From positions 1-36,347 of the forward strand of contig JABJEX010000059.1 in the NCBI GenBank assembly GCA_018663035.1: a stretch of 36,347 nt of DNA, in the 5' to 3' direction. The stretch is from Porticoccaceae bacterium. Lineage in GTDB: Bacteria > Pseudomonadota > Gammaproteobacteria > Pseudomonadales > Porticoccaceae. Position 1 is the stretch's first letter. Every line of letters starts with the position of its first letter. The translations under genes were made by a program, and so were the position numbers. The notes below the pieces were generated by a model. That model was not told the DNA's origin. It saw nothing but the letters and a program-made list of their open reading frames with translations, and made no database searches. Shown here piece after piece: positions 8,593-20,633 of this stretch.

Positions 8593-11500
8593 ATGACTCG
8601 AAGCTTATGTCGGCTTGACGATTTTAAAGACAACTGCGGTTTTGGCCTAATTGCCCAGGTAAAGGGTAAGACTAGTCACAGTCTGCTGCAAAATGCGATT
8701 CAGGCTCTTACCTGCATGACGCACCGCGGTGGTGTGGCGGCGGATGGTAAGACAGGTGACGGTTGCGGCCTGCTAATGCAAAAGCCAGATAGTTTTCTGC
8801 GCACAGTGGTGCGTGAGTCTCTGCAGCTAGAGTTACCCGAGTCCTACGCTGTGGGCGCTGTGATGCTGAGTACAGATGATGCTGAGCGCCAGAGCGCAAA
8901 AGCCATTCTTGAAGAAGAACTGAGTGCGCAGGGTTTGTCCGTGATTGGTTGGCGGGTAGTGCCTACAGACAATAGCTGTCTTGGTCCTATCGCCCTTGAA
9001 TCTCTCCCTGCATTTGAGCAAGTTTTTATTGCGCCGGGAGATATCAGCGATGAACGTAAATTTACTGCTCGACTCTACATGGGACGCCGCAAGGCGGAAA
9101 ACCGCCTTGAAAGCGATCAGAGTTTTCATATAGCCAGCCTCGGCACCAATGTACTGAGCTACAAAGGTCTAATGATGCCGGTAGATTTGCCAAAATTCTA
9201 TTTGGATTTGGCGGACGAGCGTCTCGAAACCGCAATCTGTGTTTTTCACCAGCGGTTCTCTACGAACACAATGCCGCGTTGGCCGCTGGCACAGCCTTTC
9301 CGCATGTTGGCGCACAATGGTGAAATCAACACCATTATGGGCAACCGCAACTGGTCTGTCGCCCGCACACCAAAATACCGATCTGAGCTGCTACCGGATC
9401 TGGTTGAAGCCGCTCCGCTAGTTAATCGGACCGGCTCCGACTCGTCGAGTTTAGACAACATGCTTGAGATGTTAGTCACTGGCGGTATGGAATTGCATTT
9501 GGCAGTTCGGACACTGGTACCCCCAGCCTGGCAAAATGTTGAAGATCGCAATCCAGACCACCGCGCTCTTTACGACTATTTATCCATGCACCAAGAACCC
9601 TGGGACGGCCCAGCAGGCTTGGTTATTACAGATGGTCGCTACGCTGTCTGTACTCTGGATCGCAATGGCCTTCGCCCGTCTCGCTGGGTTATGACCGATG
9701 ATGATGTTATTACCGTAGCCTCAGAAGTTGGGGTCTACGACTATCAGCCCGAAAATGTGGTAGCCAAAGGTCGTTTAGGGCCCGGCGATATTCTCTCTAT
9801 AGACACCCAGGAAGGTCGTATCCTCTTCCGCGATGAGATTGAAGATCAACTAGCTGCTCGCAACCCTTACAAGAAGTGGTTGAATGAGGGCCGCTTCGTT
9901 ATTGAGTCCAGCTTTGATATGGACAGTATCGAACTCGAAGGCACATTGAGTCGAGAAGAAATTAAAACCTACATGAAGATGTTTCAGGTCTCCTTTGAAG
10001 AGCGGGATCAGGTATTGCGCCCACTTGCCGAGGGTGGTCAAGAAGCTGTGGGGTCTATGGGTGATGACACGCCCATGGCAGTGCTCTCCACGAAACAACG
10101 AAATCTATTCGACTTCTTCCGTCAGCAGTTTGCTCAGGTAACCAATCCTCCCATAGATCCGCTGCGAGAGGCCGTGGTGATGTCTCTGGGCGTTGAGCTG
10201 GGACGCGAAGGCAGTATTTTTGAGGAAAAGCCCTACCTAGGTCAACGTATTGGACTATCCAGCCCAGTGCTGTCGCCGCGCAAATACTACGCGCTTAAGC
10301 ACAATGAGTTCGATGAATTTCCTGTTGCCAAGTTTGGTCTTAACTACGACCCTAGCTCAGAGAATTTGCAGCAGGGTATCCAGCGGATTTGCCGAGAAGT
10401 AGAAGACAGTGTGCGCGCAGGAACAGTGGTCTGCATATTGTCGGATCACGATATTATCGAAAGCAAACAGCCAATCCATATTCTGTTAGCTGTGGGTGCA
10501 GTGCATAACCATCTTACTGAGAAAGGGCTGCGCTGTGACGCAAATATTGTGGCTAGTACAGGCTATGCTCGTGACTCTCACCAGATAGCTACTTTAATCG
10601 GGTGCGGAGCCTCATTGGTTTACCCTTATCTTAGCTACCATGTTCTGTGTGATCTGATTAGCTCTGGCGAGCTATTGATCGATGTGGATACTGCCTTTAA
10701 ACAGTACCGCAAAGGTATCAATAAGGGCCTGCTAAAGATTCTCTCGAAGATGGGCATCTCTACCATAGCCTCCTACCGCGGCGCGCTGTTGTTCGAAGCT
10801 GTGGGCCTGAACGAAGAGGTGATAGATCTCTGTTTTGCCGGTTTAACTTCTCGAATTCAAGGTGCCACATTTGATGACCTGGAAAAGGACCAAGCAATAG
10901 TCGCAAAATCAGCTTGGAAGTTGCGCAAGCCTATTAGCCCAGGGGGGCTGCTCAAGTATGTCCATGGGCAGGAATACCATGCCTATAATCCAGATGTTGT
11001 GCAGACCATGCACAAAGCCGTGCAGAATAACGATTACAAGGCTTGGCTCGAATACGCCAAACTTGTAAATACCAGGCCGGCAGCTACGCTACGTGACATG
11101 CTGGCGCTTAGTAGTCATGCTCAGGCAATTGATTTAGCCGATGTAGAGCCAATGGAAGCCATTGTTAAACGCTTTGACTCAGCGGGTATGTCTCTCGGAG
11201 CCCTGTCTCCCGAGGCTCATGAGTCGCTGGCTGAGGCTATGAACTCATTGGGTGGCCGCTCCAACTCTGGTGAAGGTGGTGAGGATCCGGCTCGCTACGG
11301 CACCATCAGATCATCGAAAATCAAGCAGGTGGCCTCGGGTCGATTTGGTGTAACTCCGGCTTATTTATCTAATGCTGAAGTTATCCAGATCAAGGTTGCT
11401 CAGGGTGCCAAGCCCGGTGAAGGTGGCCAGCTACCCGGTGGTAAGGTAAACGAACTGATTGCGCGACTGCGATACTCAGTGCCAGGTGTAACCCTGATTT

Positions 11501-13050
11501 CGCCACCGCCGCATCATGATATCTACTCTATTGAAGATCTGGCGCAGTTAATCTTTGATCTTAAACAGGTCAATCCAACGGCATTGATTTCTGTGAAGCT
11601 GGTTTCGCGCCCTGGTGTGGGTACCATTGCGGCAGGTGTTGCTAAGGCCTATGCCGATTTAATTACTATCTCTGGCTATGATGGTGGCACCGCGGCCAGC
11701 CCTGTGAGCTCTATCCGTTACGCCGGCTCACCTTGGGAGCTCGGGCTTACCGAAACCCACCAAACCCTGCGCGCAAATGATCTGCGTGACAAGGTGCGAG
11801 TACAGACAGACGGCGGCTTAAAAACCGGTTTGGATGTTGTCAAAGCGGCAATCTTGGGAGCTGAGAGTTTTGGTTTTGGTACCGGGCCAATGGTTGCTCT
11901 GGGCTGTAAGTATCTGCGCATCTGCCATCTGAATAACTGTGCGACCGGGGTGGCCACTCAGGACGACCGCCTGCGCAATGACCACTACCGCGGCACTGTA
12001 GCCATGGCGACCAACTTCTTTAAGTTTGTGGCTATGGAAACCCGAGAGTGGTTGGCCCTGTTAGGTGTAAGTAGCCTGCAAGAGATTATAGGTCGGGTAG
12101 ATCTACTCGAGTTGCTGCCTGGTGAAACCAGTAAGCAGAAAAACCTTGATCTAAGCCCTTTACTGGAAGATCGGCCAGAAATTAAGCACAAGCCGCAGTA
12201 CTGTCTCGAGCCAAAGAATGAGCCGCTGGACAAAGGGCTGCTGGCTGAGCGTATGGTTGGCGATGCTATTTCAGCCATCGAATCTCAGTCTGGTGGAACT
12301 TTTGATTACCAAATTGGTAACTGTGATCGTTCGATTGGTGCCCGTCTATCTGGTGAAATTGCCAAGCGTTATGGCAATACCGGCATGGCATCGACACCGA
12401 TCAAAATTAATCTTAAAGGTGTAGCTGGACAGTCCCTTGGCGTATGGAATGCCGGAGGTCTCGAAATTCATCTAGAGGGCGATGCCAACGACTATGTGGG
12501 TAAGGGAATGGCAGGCGGCAAGCTGACTCTCAGTCCACCACCCAGCAGTAAGTTTGAATCCCACAAAACACCCATCATGGGTAATACCTGTCTGTATGGA
12601 GCCACTGGAGGCCGGCTGTATGCTGCTGGCACCGTGGGCGAGCGCTTTGCAGTGCGCAACTCCGGCGCTGTTGCTGTGGTTGAGGGCGCTGGCGATCACT
12701 GCTGTGAATATATGACAGGCGGAATCGTGACCGTATTGGGCCCCACCGGCTATAACTTTGGTGCTGGCATGACTGGCGGCTTTGCTTATGTGCTGGATAT
12801 GGATCGTCAATTTGTCGACCGCTACAACATGGAGCTGGTAGATATTCAGCGCATTACCTCTGAATCAGCCGAATCTCATAAAGCGTTCCTTAAAGCCTTA
12901 ATCAAAGAGCATGCCAGCGAGACTGGCAGCCCTTGGGCAAATGAATTATTAACTAATTTCTCCGATTACGCGTCGCGGTTTTGGTTGGTCAAACCAAAAG
13001 CAGCCAGTCTGAATGGCCTTCTGGCTCAGGCTCGCTCGAACCCGCAATAA
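8593..13050 (+). CDS. gltB: Glutamate synthase (NADPH) large subunit
   Basis: The alpha subunit of GOGAT converts glutamine plus 2-oxoglutarate to two glutamates, using electrons passed from GltD. At 1485 residues it is essentially the same length as the E. coli protein. A short propeptide of about 14 residues precedes C15 of DNCGFGLIA, the N-terminal nucleophile of the class II amidotransferase domain after processing. The FMN/synthase domain contains the 3Fe-4S ligands C1105, C1111 and C1116 ([12 protein letters not shown]). A C-terminal glycine-rich beta-helix domain follows (for example [14 protein letters not shown]). gltD begins 26 bases later, and both should be one transcript. No frameshift or missing motif was seen. 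Confidence 0.98.
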   Translation: MTRSLCRLDDFKDNCGFGLIAQVKGKTSHSLLQNAIQALTCMTHRGGVAADGKTGDGCGLLMQKPDSFLRTVVRESLQLELPESYAVGAVMLSTDDAERQSAKAILEEELSAQGLSVIGWRVVPTDNSCLGPIALESLPAFEQVFIAPGDISDERKFTARLYMGRRKAENRLESDQSFHIASLGTNVLSYKGLMMPVDLPKFYLDLADERLETAICVFHQRFSTNTMPRWPLAQPFRMLAHNGEINTIMGNRNWSVARTPKYRSELLPDLVEAAPLVNRTGSDSSSLDNMLEMLVTGGMELHLAVRTLVPPAWQNVEDRNPDHRALYDYLSMHQEPWDGPAGLVITDGRYAVCTLDRNGLRPSRWVMTDDDVITVASEVGVYDYQPENVVAKGRLGPGDILSIDTQEGRILFRDEIEDQLAARNPYKKWLNEGRFVIESSFDMDSIELEGTLSREEIKTYMKMFQVSFEERDQVLRPLAEGGQEAVGSMGDDTPMAVLSTKQRNLFDFFRQQFAQVTNPPIDPLREAVVMSLGVELGREGSIFEEKPYLGQRIGLSSPVLSPRKYYALKHNEFDEFPVAKFGLNYDPSSENLQQGIQRICREVEDSVRAGTVVCILSDHDIIESKQPIHILLAVGAVHNHLTEKGLRCDANIVASTGYARDSHQIATLIGCGASLVYPYLSYHVLCDLISSGELLIDVDTAFKQYRKGINKGLLKILSKMGISTIASYRGALLFEAVGLNEEVIDLCFAGLTSRIQGATFDDLEKDQAIVAKSAWKLRKPISPGGLLKYVHGQEYHAYNPDVVQTMHKAVQNNDYKAWLEYAKLVNTRPAATLRDMLALSSHAQAIDLADVEPMEAIVKRFDSAGMSLGALSPEAHESLAEAMNSLGGRSNSGEGGEDPARYGTIRSSKIKQVASGRFGVTPAYLSNAEVIQIKVAQGAKPGEGGQLPGGKVNELIARLRYSVPGVTLISPPPHHDIYSIEDLAQLIFDLKQVNPTALISVKLVSRPGVGTIAAGVAKAYADLITISGYDGGTAASPVSSIRYAGSPWELGLTETHQTLRANDLRDKVRVQTDGGLKTGLDVVKAAILGAESFGFGTGPMVALGCKYLRICHLNNCATGVATQDDRLRNDHYRGTVAMATNFFKFVAMETREWLALLGVSSLQEIIGRVDLLELLPGETSKQKNLDLSPLLEDRPEIKHKPQYCLEPKNEPLDKGLLAERMVGDAISAIESQSGGTFDYQIGNCDRSIGARLSGEIAKRYGNTGMASTPIKINLKGVAGQSLGVWNAGGLEIHLEGDANDYVGKGMAGGKLTLSPPPSSKFESHKTPIMGNTCLYGATGGRLYAAGTVGERFAVRNSGAVAVVEGAGDHCCEYMTGGIVTVLGPTGYNFGAGMTGGFAYVLDMDRQFVDRYNMELVDIQRITSESAESHKAFLKALIKEHASETGSPWANELLTNFSDYASRFWLVKPKAASLNGLLAQARSNPQ

Positions 13051-13055
13051 CGTAA

Positions 13056-14497
<1,442 letters not shown>

Positions 14498-14498
<1 letters not shown>

Positions 14499-15553
14499 TG
14501 TCTGACTTAAAAAATGATCGGTTTTTGAGGGCGCTGCTGCGCCAACCAGTGGACCGCACTCCGGTGTGGATGATGCGGCAGGCTGGACGCTATTTACCAG
14601 AGTATCGAGCCACTAGATCCCAAGCTGGTGACTTCATGAGTCTGTGTAAAAACACCGAACTCGCCTGCGAGGTTACCCTGCAGCCTCTGGAGCGCTATGC
14701 TCTTGACGCGGCCATTCTATTCTCCGATATTCTGACTATTCCTGATGCTATGGGCCTAGGTCTTTATTTTGCTGAAGGCGAGGGTCCAAAGTTCCGCAAA
14801 CCGGTGCGTACAGAGGCCGATATTGAGAGCCTTCAGGTTATTGATACCGCCTCTGATCTGAGCTACGTGACAGACGCAGTGTCTATGATTCGCCGCGAGC
14901 TCAATGGTCACGTGCCGCTGATCGGGTTCTCTGGTAGCCCCTGGACACTAGCTACTTATATGATCGAAGGGCAGAGCAGCCGAGATTTTGCCCGCGCCAA
15001 AACTATGCTTTATACCCAGCCTGAACTCATGCATCAGCTGTTGGATAAGTTAGCGCTTTCAGTGATCGATTACCTCAATGCGCAAATTCGTGCTGGAGCC
15101 CAGGCCGTACAAATTTTCGATACCTGGGGTGGAGCATTAAGCCACGCGGCCTATCGCGAGTTTTCCCTGAGCTACATGGAAAAAATCGTTAAAGGCTTAA
15201 TCACGCACGCCGATGGCCGCGACGTCCCGGTAATCCTATTTACTAAAGGCGGTGGCCTTTGGTTAGAAGGCATGGCTGACACCGGTTGTCACGCGCTGGG
15301 TCTGGACTGGACTATGGATATAGGCGCGGCTAAGGCTCGGGTTGGCCATAAAGTGGCACTCCAGGGCAATATGGACCCCGCTGTCTTGCGAGCTAATCCG
15401 GCAACCATCGAAAAGGAAGTGCAGTCTATTCTGCAATCTTTTGGCACTGGTAGCGGCCATATCTTTAATTTGGGTCACGGCATCACGCCAGATATAGATC
15501 CGGAAAATGCAAAAGTCTTTATTGATGCCGTACACAAATTTTCTGCAAACTAG
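14498..15553 (+). CDS. hemE: Uroporphyrinogen decarboxylase
   Basis: Removes four carboxyl groups from uroporphyrinogen III to give coproporphyrinogen III in heme synthesis; no cofactor is needed. The 351-residue protein has the N-terminal signature [15 protein letters not shown] at 22-36, with substrate-binding R27 and R31, and the key aspartate D77 in [14 protein letters not shown]. It also has [16 protein letters not shown] and the C-terminal [10 protein letters not shown]. Length is normal. The ATG overlaps the gltD stop by one base (TAATG). The gltB-gltD-hemE order is common in Pseudomonas-like genomes. Confidence 0.97.
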
Positions 15554-15559
15554 TGCTCA

Positions 15560-15606
15560 GCGCCGGACATTATTGGTCTATATTTACTTGGATCATTAAC
15601 CGGCGC
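15560..15606. repeat. Inverted repeat downstream of hemE
   Basis: GCGCCGG (15560-15566) and CCGGCGC (15600-15606) are perfect seven-base inverted copies around a 33-base AT-rich spacer, starting six bases after the hemE stop. The long loop and absence of a T run argue against a simple terminator. It may still form a 3'-end structure on the gltB-gltD-hemE mRNA. Confidence 0.4.
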
Positions 15607-15648
15607 ACAGTTTACTCATAGAAAGCCTCTATATTCCGTAGCTGTTCT

Positions 15649-15670
15649 GCCACTTATGTCACAAAGTGGC
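15649..15670. repeat. Inverted repeat upstream of the HD-GYP-like gene
   Basis: GCCACTT (15649-15655) and AAGTGGC (15664-15670) pair perfectly with an eight-base loop, 42 bases before the start codon of the following gene. It could be an operator or a leader hairpin; no T run follows. Confidence 0.4.
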
Positions 15671-15712
15671 GTGGGGTTGGAAAGTCTAATGGATTAGGTT
15701 TATGAGGATCTC

Positions 15713-17152
15713 ATGTCCTTAAAGCAGATAAAGGTGTATGTAAACGAGCTTGAAGCAGGCATGTTTGTGTCTGCGCTAGATAAGCCTTGGGCCGAGACAC
15801 CTTTTCCTATTCAGGGCTTTGTTATTAAAACGGGCGCAGATATATCTCGGGTTAGAGCATATTGTGCCTATGTGTTTGTCGACATAGAAAAGGGCCTTGC
15901 GCCCGTGGATGTCCAGTCGCGTAGTTCAGGGAGCAGTGCACGGACAAACACGGCTGTTCAACCGCCAATCAATACTTCTGTGAATAGAGCTGCCCAGAAT
16001 TCAACAGGTAAGCGTCCACAAATTCTTATTAACCCCAATCTCTACAAGAAGTCAGTCGAGCTCGCTAAAGAAATTCCTGCAGCACGTCGAGCAGTGAACA
16101 ATTTAGTCGGCTGTTTGACTCAGGTAACTCGCCAGATGGCGCGAGAGGGCGGTTTTAATCAGGATCAGTTACAGCAATCTGTCGACGATATGATCGACAG
16201 TGTGATTCGTTGCCCTGATGCGTTTACTTGGCTTTTAAGGCTGCGCAGCAAAAACGCCCATTCCCATGATCACTCAGTGCGCTCCTCTCTCTGGGCAACC
16301 CAGTTTGGACGACATATAGGGCTTGAGATAGGCCATCTAAAAGATCTCTGTTTGGCGACTCTTCTGAAAGATATAGGCCGTGTAAAACTTGATATAACCC
16401 TGTTACGCAACGGCCATCGAAGTCCCGATCAAGAGGCTGAGTATCGCAGTTTTGTTAACCATTCAGTAGAGCAGTTGCGTCGAGCTGGATTTGAAAATCG
16501 CCCCGTTATAAATATTATCAAATATCATTGTGAGCGCTTTGATGGCAGTGGTTTTCCCAAGGGTTACAGTGGAAATCGAATTCCTTTTTTGGCAACTATT
16601 GCCGGTATAGCCTCCGAATTCGATGTGCTGTGCAATCCGCGAGAAGCGGGCGAAACCTTGGCGCCATCTAAGGCTACCAGCCGGCTTTACCAGATGCGTG
16701 GCTCCGCTTTTGAGGAGGAGCTAGTGATTGAATTTATTCAGTCTATTGGTCTCTATCCTGCGGGAACCTTAGTGGAGTTGACTACTGGCGACTGCGGTAT
16801 GGTGGTGGAGCAAAATCCCCGTGCCAGATTAGCGCCGAGACTCGCAGTATTTGAGAACAATGACGGCGTTGTAGATCAGGCCAAGTATATTTTTGTGGAC
16901 TTAAAAAATGAGTCGCAGACTCGCGAGAGGTTACAAAAATTTGGTATGCGCCGAGCCAAAGACGTGTCCAAACTGGCGATTGTACGAGATATTCAACCTG
17001 ACAGTTTTGGGCTCGAGTACAGCTTGCTGGAAAACCTTATAGCACGTCCCTTTAACGCCAGCAGCGATACCCTATTGCAGGCGGATGGCATACAGTCCGA
17101 CACCAAGCGCCGCGGGTTTCTATCTGCTCTGAAGCAACGCCTAGTTGGCTAG
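15713..17152 (+). CDS. DUF3391 and degenerate HD-GYP domain protein
   Basis: The N-terminal region (about 1-65, with VNELEAGMFVSALDKPW) is a DUF3391 domain, which usually precedes HD-GYP cyclic-di-GMP phosphodiesterases. A polar low-complexity linker (about 66-100) leads to an HD-GYP-like domain (about 170-310). Key residues have drifted: the HDIGK motif reads KDIGR at 219-223, losing the metal-binding histidine; the HHE region reads YHCER at 271-275; DGSGYP reads DGSGFP at 277-282; and the usual late aspartate motif is altered to AGIASEFDVL. H250 and H187 remain. A further ~165 residues follow, ending in a basic tail. Catalysis is doubtful; it may bind cyclic-di-GMP or act as a scaffold. The stop lies one base from the convergent psd stop. 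Confidence 0.8.
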   Translation: MSLKQIKVYVNELEAGMFVSALDKPWAETPFPIQGFVIKTGADISRVRAYCAYVFVDIEKGLAPVDVQSRSSGSSARTNTAVQPPINTSVNRAAQNSTGKRPQILINPNLYKKSVELAKEIPAARRAVNNLVGCLTQVTRQMAREGGFNQDQLQQSVDDMIDSVIRCPDAFTWLLRLRSKNAHSHDHSVRSSLWATQFGRHIGLEIGHLKDLCLATLLKDIGRVKLDITLLRNGHRSPDQEAEYRSFVNHSVEQLRRAGFENRPVINIIKYHCERFDGSGFPKGYSGNRIPFLATIAGIASEFDVLCNPREAGETLAPSKATSRLYQMRGSAFEEELVIEFIQSIGLYPAGTLVELTTGDCGMVVEQNPRARLAPRLAVFENNDGVVDQAKYIFVDLKNESQTRERLQKFGMRRAKDVSKLAIVRDIQPDSFGLEYSLLENLIARPFNASSDTLLQADGIQSDTKRRGFLSALKQRLVG

Positions 17153-17153
17153 C

Positions 17154-18008
17154 CTACTTAAAGCTAGCAAGCTTCTCTCCCATCTGCACTGGCGCATGGG
17201 CCGTCACAGAATCTTGCCATTGAATAGTTTGCTCTTTAAATAATAAGATCACCGTGGAGCCAAACTTGAAGCGACCAATTTCATCGCCTTTTTCGAAGGT
17301 CATTGCCTCGTGAGAATAATCGGTTTCTCTCACTGCACCCGGGCCGGGCTCTTCAAATCCGCCCCAAACAGTCTCAATCCCTGCTACCAGCATGGCACCC
17401 ACAAAAATTACCGAGAACGCTCCTAGTTCGGGTGATTCAAATTCACAAACCAGACGTTCGTTGCGAGCAAATAATCCTGGTAATGCCTGCGCGGTTTGGT
17501 CGTTGACTGAAAATAACGCCCCAGGAATATAGCGACTACTCAGCAATTTTCCCGCTGTAGGCATATGTACCCGATGGTAGTCTTTTGGTGACAGGTAAAT
17601 GGTGGCAAAACTGCCATTGCTGTAGGCTTTGGCTGTCTCTGAGTTGCCTAGTAGTCGGCTTACCGAATAGTCTATGCCCTTGGCTTGTAAAATCCGAGTT
17701 TTGTTAATTTCACCGGCCTGACTTATGACGCCATCGGCAGGAGACACCAGAGTATCGCTGCCTTTGGCAATAGGTCTAGCGCCTTCACTGAGCTCTCGTG
17801 TAAAAAACGCATTAAAGTTTTCGTACGCTTCTAACTCCTGATCTTTTGCTTCCTGCATATTTATCTTGAAGGTGACGATAGCTCGCTGGATAAGCCAATT
17901 TTTTAACCAGGTACGTTTGGACTCTGCTGCCAAAGCGATCAGGCGGGATAGGCCGTGCTGAGGCAGTAGACGCTGTAGGGCGACAAAAATTTCTGCTCTA
18001 TGATTCAT
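17154..18008 (-). CDS. psd: Phosphatidylserine decarboxylase
   Basis: Inner-membrane pyruvoyl enzyme that decarboxylates phosphatidylserine to phosphatidylethanolamine. The 284-residue proenzyme cuts itself between G250 and S251, turning S251 into the pyruvoyl group. The self-cleavage triad is visible as D92 (PADG), H148 (DYHRVHMP) and S251. The cleavage motif reads FGST rather than the E. coli LGST; the reactive GST is kept, so it should work. It is the last gene of the leftward rsgA-sseA-psd cluster, 42 bases after sseA, and it ends one base from the convergent HD-GYP-like gene with no room for a separate terminator. Confidence 0.96.
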   Translation of the reverse strand: MNHRAEIFVALQRLLPQHGLSRLIALAAESKRTWLKNWLIQRAIVTFKINMQEAKDQELEAYENFNAFFTRELSEGARPIAKGSDTLVSPADGVISQAGEINKTRILQAKGIDYSVSRLLGNSETAKAYSNGSFATIYLSPKDYHRVHMPTAGKLLSSRYIPGALFSVNDQTAQALPGLFARNERLVCEFESPELGAFSVIFVGAMLVAGIETVWGGFEEPGPGAVRETDYSHEAMTFEKGDEIGRFKFGSTVILLFKEQTIQWQDSVTAHAPVQMGEKLASFK

Positions 18009-18050
18009 AAGTTGAGAGGCTCAATGGTTGATAAATTTATATGTCTCTGT

Positions 18051-18866
18051 TTAGTGCCCAAGTTCGATGGGGCTGTCTTCTAGGTTACCCCATTCTGCCC
18101 AAGAGCCGTCATAGCCGCGAATCTTTTGGTAGCCTAGAATGCGGGCCACCATATAGGTAAAGCTTGAGCGATGGTGACTCTGACAATGAGTTGCTATCAC
18201 CTTATCTTTGCTCAGCCCTAGATCGTCAAGAATTTGCTGAGCGTCATCGCGCAGCCGAAGATTTCGCTGCTGGTCCATAAGCTTGGTCCATTCTAAATTG
18301 ATGGCGCCAGGGATATGCCCACCCCGTGCTGCGCGCACCATGTCTCCACAAAACTCCGCAGGGCTGCGTGCATCCCAGATAGCAAAATCTGGGTGCTCTA
18401 GATCGGCCAGAATTTGGTCAGCGGTGATGCGTGCCTGAGGGTTGGCAATGCTCAGGGTTGCTTCAATAGATTTTGGTTGATTGGCACTGCTCTCGGTGAC
18501 CTGTCCCTCATTGATCCAAGATACTATGCCACCGTTGAGATAGGACCAATTTGATAGTCCAAGCAGATCCAGCGTCCAAGCCAGCCTGCCAGCCCAGCCG
18601 CCCCCCTCGTCGTCATAGACAACTACATGCTTACTGCTATCGATTCCCAAATAACCTATGACCTGCCTGAGTTGCTCAAGACTGGGACAGGCACCGGGGA
18701 CTGGCGCTGTGCCTGCAACCAGGTTATTGCCCGCTAGATGCACCGCCCCAGGTACATGCCTCTGGTTGTAGAGCAGCTGATTACAGAGGTCGACAATGAT
18801 TAAATTGTCATCAGCGAGTCGCAAGGCTAATTCACTGGGTTCAAGCAGGCGTGGAAGGTCGCTCAT
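18051..18866 (-). CDS. sseA: Tandem-rhodanese sulfurtransferase
   Basis: Two rhodanese domains (about residues 8-125 and 145-270) as in thiosulfate or 3-mercaptopyruvate sulfurtransferases, which move sulfane sulfur to cyanide or other thiol acceptors. Only the second domain has the catalytic cysteine, C228 in the loop HCQSHHRSS. The first is the usual inactive structural copy. This loop differs from E. coli SseA, so the exact donor (thiosulfate or mercaptopyruvate) is uncertain, and the name stands for the family. It lies between rsgA and psd on the same strand, as the rhodanese gene does near psd in Pseudomonas. Confidence 0.85.
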   Translation of the reverse strand: MSDLPRLLEPSELALRLADDNLIIVDLCNQLLYNQRHVPGAVHLAGNNLVAGTAPVPGACPSLEQLRQVIGYLGIDSSKHVVVYDDEGGGWAGRLAWTLDLLGLSNWSYLNGGIVSWINEGQVTESSANQPKSIEATLSIANPQARITADQILADLEHPDFAIWDARSPAEFCGDMVRAARGGHIPGAINLEWTKLMDQQRNLRLRDDAQQILDDLGLSKDKVIATHCQSHHRSSFTYMVARILGYQKIRGYDGSWAEWGNLEDSPIELGH

Positions 18867-18927
18867 GATGAGATAGTCGTGGTTTTAATGGGCGCAAATA
18901 TTAACATTTTTATTGACGCTAGCGAGC

Positions 18928-19953
18928 CTACCTTTGCTCCTGACTAAGAATAATTTGTCGATAGTTATTTAGGCGCACAGCGAGAACTTTTTTATCTCTC
19001 ACAGCCTCTAGCAGCGCACAGCCTTTTTCTTGTTGGTGCTGGCAGTCGCGGAATTTGCACCGGCCTAAATAGGGTCGAAAATCCACAAAGCCATCGAGAA
19101 TTTTTTCCTGACTAAGGTGGGTCAGGGCAAATTCACGGATGCCCGGTGAATCAATTAAAATACCACCACCATTGAGATGGTAAAGCTTGGAGACTGTGGT
19201 GGTATGAGTGCCTTCCTGCTTAGCCTCCGAGAGTGGTGCTGTAAGGCTGTTTGCCTGGGGTTGTAAACAGTTGAGCAATGAAGATTTACCAACACCGGAC
19301 TGACCAACAAAGATCGAGGTACGCTTCGCGAGATAGTCTTGTAGCTCAGCTATGCCTTCAGCTGTTTTAGCGGATGCTGCAATTACTTCATAGCCAATAA
19401 ATCGGTAGTCGGCTATTAGCTGATCCACTTCCGGAAAATCCTCTGCGTCACGCATGTCAGTCTTATTGAGCACCAGAAAAGGCTGAATACCCTGAGCTTC
19501 AGCCGCCACCAAATAGCGGTCTAACAGATTGCTATGAGGCTGGGGTTTGGGCGCAAACACAATGGCAATACGATCAATATTTGCTGCAACAGGGCGAAGT
19601 TTTCCGTAGATATCCGGGCGTATTAACTCTGTCTCCCGCTCCTCACAGGCCACCACTACACCATGAGGCTCTGCATGCCGCCAGATGACTTTATCCCCAG
19701 TGACAAGGCTGATCATATTGGCTCTTTTATGGCAGCGCACCACGACTCCTTTAAACGGTTCTTCACTGCCCTCAATATCGACCTGAGAGCCGTAATTGGT
19801 TACGACAGTTCCCAGGGTCTCCGGCCCTAGTTGGCTGAGGTTTTGGAGCTCTTCATCATTGATCGTTTGTTTTAGATTGGCTCGCTCACGCCGCCGCTCC
19901 TGAATGGCCTGGATGCGGTCTTTTTGGCGTTTGCTGAGTCTGCGTTTACTCAT
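18928..19953 (-). CDS. rsgA: Ribosome small subunit-dependent GTPase
   Basis: RsgA is a circularly permuted GTPase that checks late 30S maturation and releases RbfA. The 341-residue protein has a basic N-terminal tail (MSKRRLSKRQKDR), an OB-fold region (about 45-110), and GTPase motifs in permuted order: NKTD (G4) at 163-166, P-loop GQSGVGKSS (G1) at 217-225 and DSPG (G3) at 268-271. The C-terminal zinc site is C299, C304, H306 and C312. It is divergent from orn across 131 bases, a pairing conserved in Gammaproteobacteria. In Pseudomonas motAB lies between rsgA and the sulfurtransferase gene; here only 61 bases separate them. Confidence 0.96.
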   Translation of the reverse strand: MSKRRLSKRQKDRIQAIQERRRERANLKQTINDEELQNLSQLGPETLGTVVTNYGSQVDIEGSEEPFKGVVVRCHKRANMISLVTGDKVIWRHAEPHGVVVACEERETELIRPDIYGKLRPVAANIDRIAIVFAPKPQPHSNLLDRYLVAAEAQGIQPFLVLNKTDMRDAEDFPEVDQLIADYRFIGYEVIAASAKTAEGIAELQDYLAKRTSIFVGQSGVGKSSLLNCLQPQANSLTAPLSEAKQEGTHTTTVSKLYHLNGGGILIDSPGIREFALTHLSQEKILDGFVDFRPYLGRCKFRDCQHQQEKGCALLEAVRDKKVLAVRLNNYRQIILSQEQR

Positions 19954-20084
19954 TTAATGGATCTTTTTGACAATAGCTTTTACTCTGAAAAAAAACGTCT
20001 TGGCTGGCGTTAGCAGTGACAAGGATATAGCATAACCGCCCTCAGTAACATTTTGCAGACTTTCTGGTTGAAGCAGGCACCTCT

Positions 20085-20633
20085 ATGACAGCTCCAAACC
20101 CACTCAATCTGATTTGGATTGATCTTGAAATGACCGGATTAGATCCGGAACGCGAGCGCATTATTGAAATTGCCACCCTGGTGACAGACGCTGATCTCAA
20201 CCTGTTGGCTGAGGGCCCCTCCCTAGTGATCCACCAAGAGGATGCTCTGCTGGACGCGATGGATGAATGGAATACGCGCCAGCACGGTGGCTCTGGCTTA
20301 ACACAGCGAGTCCGTGATAGTCAGATTACTGAGGCGCAGGCTATGGCTGAGACACTGGACTTTCTGCACCAGTGGGTGCCAGCTGGGCAGTCGCCCATGT
20401 GTGGCAATTCTATTGGTCAGGACCGACGTTTTTTGGTGCGTTACATGCCACAGTTGGCGAATTTCTTTCACTATCGCAACCTAGATGTCAGTACATTAAA
20501 AGAGTTGGTTAGACGTTGGAAGCCGGAGCTGGAATCTGGTTTTAGTAAAAAGGGCAGTCACCTAGCCATGGATGATATCCATGACTCAATTGCTGAGCTG
20601 GCCTACTACCGAGAGGTGTTTATTAAGGTTTAG
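20085..20633 (+). CDS. orn: Oligoribonuclease
   Basis: A 3'-5' exoribonuclease of the DEDDh family that finishes RNA decay by cutting di- and short oligoribonucleotides to monomers, including the pGpG left from cyclic-di-GMP breakdown. The 182-residue protein is closely similar to E. coli Orn. Catalytic residues are D13 and E15 (WIDLEMTG), D113 (GQDRRF), H159 and the D163/D164 pair (SHLAMDD). It starts opposite rsgA, and its last 11 bases overlap the 3' end of convergent queG. Confidence 0.97.
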   Translation: MTAPNPLNLIWIDLEMTGLDPERERIIEIATLVTDADLNLLAEGPSLVIHQEDALLDAMDEWNTRQHGGSGLTQRVRDSQITEAQAMAETLDFLHQWVPAGQSPMCGNSIGQDRRFLVRYMPQLANFFHYRNLDVSTLKELVRRWKPELESGFSKKGSHLAMDDIHDSIAELAYYREVFIKV

